A stretch of DNA of 25,657 bases from DATBIO01 sp036556965 (lineage in GTDB: Bacteria; Acidobacteriota; Vicinamibacteria; Fen-336): NCBI GenBank assembly GCA_036556965.1, contig DATBIO010000213.1, forward strand, positions 1 to 25,657, written 5' to 3'. Positions 23,151 to 25,657 of this stretch are shown piece by piece; positions within the stretch are counted from its first letter, which is position 1, and each line of letters opens with the position of its first letter. The position numbers were made by a program, and so were the translations under genes. Under the pieces are notes generated by a model that had not been told where the DNA came from, made no database searches, and was given only the letters and a program-made list of their open reading frames with translations.

Positions 23151-24977
23151 ATGCCCTCCGACGCCGTTCTCTTCCGCATGGCGCAGAAGCTGCGCCGGCA
23201 CTCGCTCGTCTCCACGGCGGAGGCCGGCTCGGGCCACCCCACCAGCTGCATGTCGTGCGCGGAGCTGATGGCGGTGCTCTTCTTCCAGGAGATGCGCTTC
23301 GACCCGCGGGACCCCACCGGCACGGACGCCGACGTCTTCGTCCTCTCCAAGGGCCACGCCGCGCCCATCCTGTGGGCGGCCCTCAAGGAGGCGGGAGCCC
23401 TCGACGACGACCTCCTCACCCTGCGCCGCATCGACAGCCGGCTGGAGGGCCACCCCACGCCGCTGGTGCCGTGGGTGCGCGTGGCCACGGGATCGCTGGG
23501 GCAGGGGCTGTGCGCGGGGGCGGGCATGGCCTGGGCGCGCAGGCTCGACGGGTCGCAGGGACGCGTGTTCGTGCTCCTCGGCGACGGCGAGGCCGCGGAG
23601 GGCTCCGTGTGGGAGGCGGCCCAGTTCGCTTCGCACTACCGCCTCGACAACCTCTGCGCCGTCATCGACGCCAACCGCCTGGGCCAGAGCGGGCCCACCA
23701 TGTACCAGCACGACCTCGAGCCCTACCTCGCGCGGTTGCGCGGGTTCGGCTGGGACGCGGAGGCCGTGGACGGCCACGACGTGGCCGCCGTGCGCGCGGC
23801 CCTGGCGCGGGCGCGCGAGACGCGGGGGCGGCCCTTCGGGATCGTGGCCCGCACGCTCAAGGGGAAGGGCGTCTCCTTCCTCGAGGACAAGGACGGCTGG
23901 CACGGCAAGCCGGTGAAGAAGGGCGAGGAGCTGGAGCGCGCGCTGGCGGAGCTGGGCGACACCGACGTGGACCTGCCCGTGGAAGCGCGGCGCTACCCGC
24001 CCGCGGTGCGGGCCACGGGAGAGATCCGCCTCCAGCCCGCCTACACCCTGGGCCAGGAGGTGGCCACGCGCGAGGCCTACGGCACCGCGCTGGCCAAGCT
24101 GGCCGCCGTCGCCCCGCAGGTGGTGGCCATCGACGGCGACACCAAGAACTCCACCTTCAGCGAGCGGCTGAAGGAGGTGGCGCCCGCGCGCTTCGCGGAA
24201 GGCTACATCGCCGAGCAGAACATGGTGGGGGCGGCGTTGGGCATGTCCACCGAGGGCAAGGTCCCCTTCGCCTCGACCTTCGCCTGCTTCCTGACGCGCG
24301 CCTACGACTTCATCCGCATGGCCGCCTACTCGCGCCCGAAGCACCTCGTCCTCTGCGGCAGCCACGCCGGCGTCTCCATCGGCGAGGACGGCCCCTCCCA
24401 GATGGCCCTGGAGGACCTGGCCATGATGCGCGCCATCACCGGCGCCACCGTGCTGTACCCCAGCGACGGGGTGAGCGGCGAGCGCGTGGTGGAGACGGCC
24501 GCGCGCACGCCGGGCATCGTCTACATCCGCACCACCCGTCCCAAGACCAGGGTGATCTACGGGAACGACGAGGCCTTCCCCGTGGGCGGCTGCAAGGTGC
24601 TCCGCCGCGGCCCGCGCGACGCGGCCACGGTGGTGGCCGCCGGCGTCACGCTGCACGAGGCCCTGGCCGCGCACGACGCCCTGGCCCGCGAGGGGGTGGC
24701 CGTGCGCGTGATCGACCTCTACTCCGTGAAGCCGGTGGACGAGGCGGCCCTCCTCGAGGCGGCCCGCGAGACGCGCGGCTTCGTCACCGTGGAGGACCAC
24801 AGCGTCTGCGGCGGCATCGGGGAAGCGGTGGCGGGGGTGGTGGCGGGGCGCGCCCCCCTGCGCATGCTCGGCGTGCGCGAGATCCCGCGCTCGGGCCGTC
24901 CCGCCGAGCTGATGAAGGCGCACGGGCTCACCGCGGAGGCCGTGGTGGAGGCGGTGCACGCCCTCCTCGCGGGCTGA
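23151..24977 (+). CDS. tkt: Transketolase, short animal-type form
   Basis: Thiamine-diphosphate enzyme of the pentose phosphate pathway, moving two-carbon ketol units between sugar phosphates in the cytoplasm. Seen in order: GSGHPTSC (about residues 27-34), LSKGHAAPI, ATGSLGQGL, the ThDP motif LLGDGEAAEGSVWEA ending IDANRLGQS, then DGDTKNSTFSERL, the catalytic-Glu segment YIAEQNMVGAALG, SIGEDGPSQMALEDLAMMR and the C-terminal domain with TVEDH and PRSGRPAELM. At 608 aa it is shorter than the E. coli type (about 660), and its motifs match the animal TKT form closely (HPTSC, KNSTFSE, GEDGPSQMALEDL). The ATG at 23151 follows a CAGGAG by about 12 nt. It stands alone, with no other pentose-phosphate gene beside it. 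Confidence 0.96.
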   Translation: MPSDAVLFRMAQKLRRHSLVSTAEAGSGHPTSCMSCAELMAVLFFQEMRFDPRDPTGTDADVFVLSKGHAAPILWAALKEAGALDDDLLTLRRIDSRLEGHPTPLVPWVRVATGSLGQGLCAGAGMAWARRLDGSQGRVFVLLGDGEAAEGSVWEAAQFASHYRLDNLCAVIDANRLGQSGPTMYQHDLEPYLARLRGFGWDAEAVDGHDVAAVRAALARARETRGRPFGIVARTLKGKGVSFLEDKDGWHGKPVKKGEELERALAELGDTDVDLPVEARRYPPAVRATGEIRLQPAYTLGQEVATREAYGTALAKLAAVAPQVVAIDGDTKNSTFSERLKEVAPARFAEGYIAEQNMVGAALGMSTEGKVPFASTFACFLTRAYDFIRMAAYSRPKHLVLCGSHAGVSIGEDGPSQMALEDLAMMRAITGATVLYPSDGVSGERVVETAARTPGIVYIRTTRPKTRVIYGNDEAFPVGGCKVLRRGPRDAATVVAAGVTLHEALAAHDALAREGVAVRVIDLYSVKPVDEAALLEAARETRGFVTVEDHSVCGGIGEAVAGVVAGRAPLRMLGVREIPRSGRPAELMKAHGLTAEAVVEAVHALLAG

Positions 24978-25047
24978 GGCGGGCCCCCTCCTGCATCCCG
25001 AGTCCGAGGACCGCGGCCGCATCAAGGGAGCCGCCTTCCGCGGGCTG

Positions 25048-25593
25048 GTGGAATGGCTCGAGAAGGAGCGGGGCGCCGAGCCCCTGGCCACGCTGGTGCG
25101 CGCGCTGCCCGAGGAGGACCAGAAGGCCTTCGCCGTCGGCCGGCCCGCCCTGGGACTGCTGGCCGCGACGTGGTATCCCGCGGAGCTCGTCCACCGCTTC
25201 CTCGACCAGCTCACGGCGGGCCTGGGCGAGGGACAGCAGGAGCTGATGGCACGGCGGGGGGCGGAGGCGATCATGAGCGCCAACCTCCGCGGCGTCTACA
25301 AGTCGATCTTCGGCCTCGTGGTCTCGCCCCGCCTCTACGCCTTCTCCATCCAGCAGATCTGGGACATGCACTACGACAGCGGCACCGTCCGCATCGTGGA
25401 CGTGGGCAGGGCCGGCCACCGCAGCACCATCAGCGGCTGGCGCGCGCACCATCCCTTCGCCTGCCTCCTCAACCAGGCCGCGACCTACCCGATCTACGAG
25501 GCCATGGGCTGCCGGGAAGTGGTCGCTCGGCGCGAAGCCTGCCAGTCCCAGGGCGCGGCCGCCTGCGTCTTCCTGGTCGAATGGGAACCGTAG
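25048..25593 (+). CDS. DUF2378/TIGR02265-like protein (true start uncertain)
   Basis: Resembles the TIGR02265/DUF2378 paralogous family known chiefly from Myxococcales, of unknown function. Family-like parts: an N-terminal helical segment (LVEWLEKERGAEPL, then ALPEEDQKAF), a TWYPAELVHRFL segment, a central YDSGTVRIVDVGRAG strand and a C-terminal CREVVARREACQSQGAAACVFLVEW end with two Cys. The only ordinary start is the GTG at 25048. However, codons just before it read RIKGAAFRG, which looks like the conserved Lys-Gly opening of the family, and the frame is open back to a stop at 24913. There is no ATG, GTG or TTG in that stretch; a CTG at 24991 is a candidate. It follows transketolase by 70 bp on the same strand. 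Confidence 0.75.
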   Translation: MEWLEKERGAEPLATLVRALPEEDQKAFAVGRPALGLLAATWYPAELVHRFLDQLTAGLGEGQQELMARRGAEAIMSANLRGVYKSIFGLVVSPRLYAFSIQQIWDMHYDSGTVRIVDVGRAGHRSTISGWRAHHPFACLLNQAATYPIYEAMGCREVVARREACQSQGAAACVFLVEWEP

Positions 25594-25657
25594 CCTCCGG
25601 CCCCGGCGCCTCCTTCTGGGCCTCGGTGCCCGGAAGCTTCGGGCCGCCCGTGCTGGG
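25581..25657 (+). CDS. Possible start of a further gene, cut by window end
   Basis: An ATG at 25581 opens a frame that overlaps the end of the DUF2378-like gene by 13 bp and stays open to the window edge (begins MGTVASGPGASFW). No clear Shine-Dalgarno is present and the visible 25 codons are too few to recognise a family. In DNA this GC-rich an open frame of this length is weak evidence. Confidence 0.25.
   Translation, partial: MGTVASGPGASFWASVPGSFGPPVL

Noticed and set aside
21432..25283. A 1283-codon minus-strand frame spanning three genes
   Set aside because: It crosses the convergent hairpin and runs antisense to transketolase; no domain is seen and its composition is that of a shadow frame.
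1..25657. tRNA, rRNA, CRISPR, insertion sequence, phage or attachment site
   Set aside because: No cloverleaf, repeat-spacer series, transposase or integrase motif or flanking direct repeats were seen on either strand by reading; subtle structured RNAs cannot be excluded without a covariance search.

Overview
This is a 25.7 kb stretch of very GC-rich (roughly 70% or more) bacterial chromosome. It is densely coded and has no tRNA, rRNA, CRISPR array, transposase or integrase that I can recognise. The gene content fits a soil or sediment Acidobacteriota or Myxococcota genome: an NtrC-family regulator with a NtrY-like kinase beside a MacB-like exporter, a CGNR/ABATE regulator, a DUF2378/TIGR02265-like protein (a family known mainly from Myxococcales), Ser-Pro-linker lipoproteins and an animal-type transketolase. 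This lineage call is inference from family content only.

Layout. (1) 3-5894 (+): a giant alpha-2-macroglobulin with a CAEQ thioester, its 5' end cut by the window. (2) 5955-6659 (+): an ECF sigma factor. (3) 6646-7462 (-): a CGNR zinc-finger regulator and a 53-residue two-helix membrane protein; DinB (7542-8012, +) is divergent across an intergenic region carrying a nested inverted repeat. (4) 8031-19608 (-): a run of ten same-strand genes, reading right to left: membrane-fusion protein, MacB-like ATPase, two FtsX/MacB permeases, sigma54-type response regulator, metzincin lipoprotein, NtrY-like histidine kinase, MHS-type MFS transporter, M55 D-aminopeptidase and a phosphatidylcholine synthase-like enzyme. 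The last four are joined by three successive 4-bp stop/start overlaps. (5) 19860-21463: a small secreted Gln/Arg-rich protein (+), a lone BMC-T microcompartment shell protein (-) and a Cys-rich Ser-Pro-linker lipoprotein (+). (6) 21497-25657: a polytopic GT-C-like membrane protein (-), transketolase (+), a DUF2378-like protein (+) with no ordinary start codon at its apparent N terminus, and possibly the start of one more gene.

How it fits together. The most coherent system is the exporter and its two-component pair. The response regulator keeps GAFTGA, so it should act through sigma54. Just upstream of the first exporter gene there is a -24/-12 element with exact GG-N10-GC spacing. About 95-122 bp further upstream lies a cluster of CGGAC/GTCCG half-sites, including a 12-bp palindrome, a CGGAC-N4-GTCCG dyad and a 9-bp direct repeat with an 18-bp period. 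The sequence therefore predicts a self-contained envelope-stress or toxic-compound export circuit, in which kinase and regulator control the exporter and probably themselves. The metzincin, D-aminopeptidase and phosphatidylcholine synthase downstream also concern the cell envelope. A divergent small secreted protein may share the same upstream sites. The lone BMC-T gene and the animal-like transketolase are the other points of special interest.
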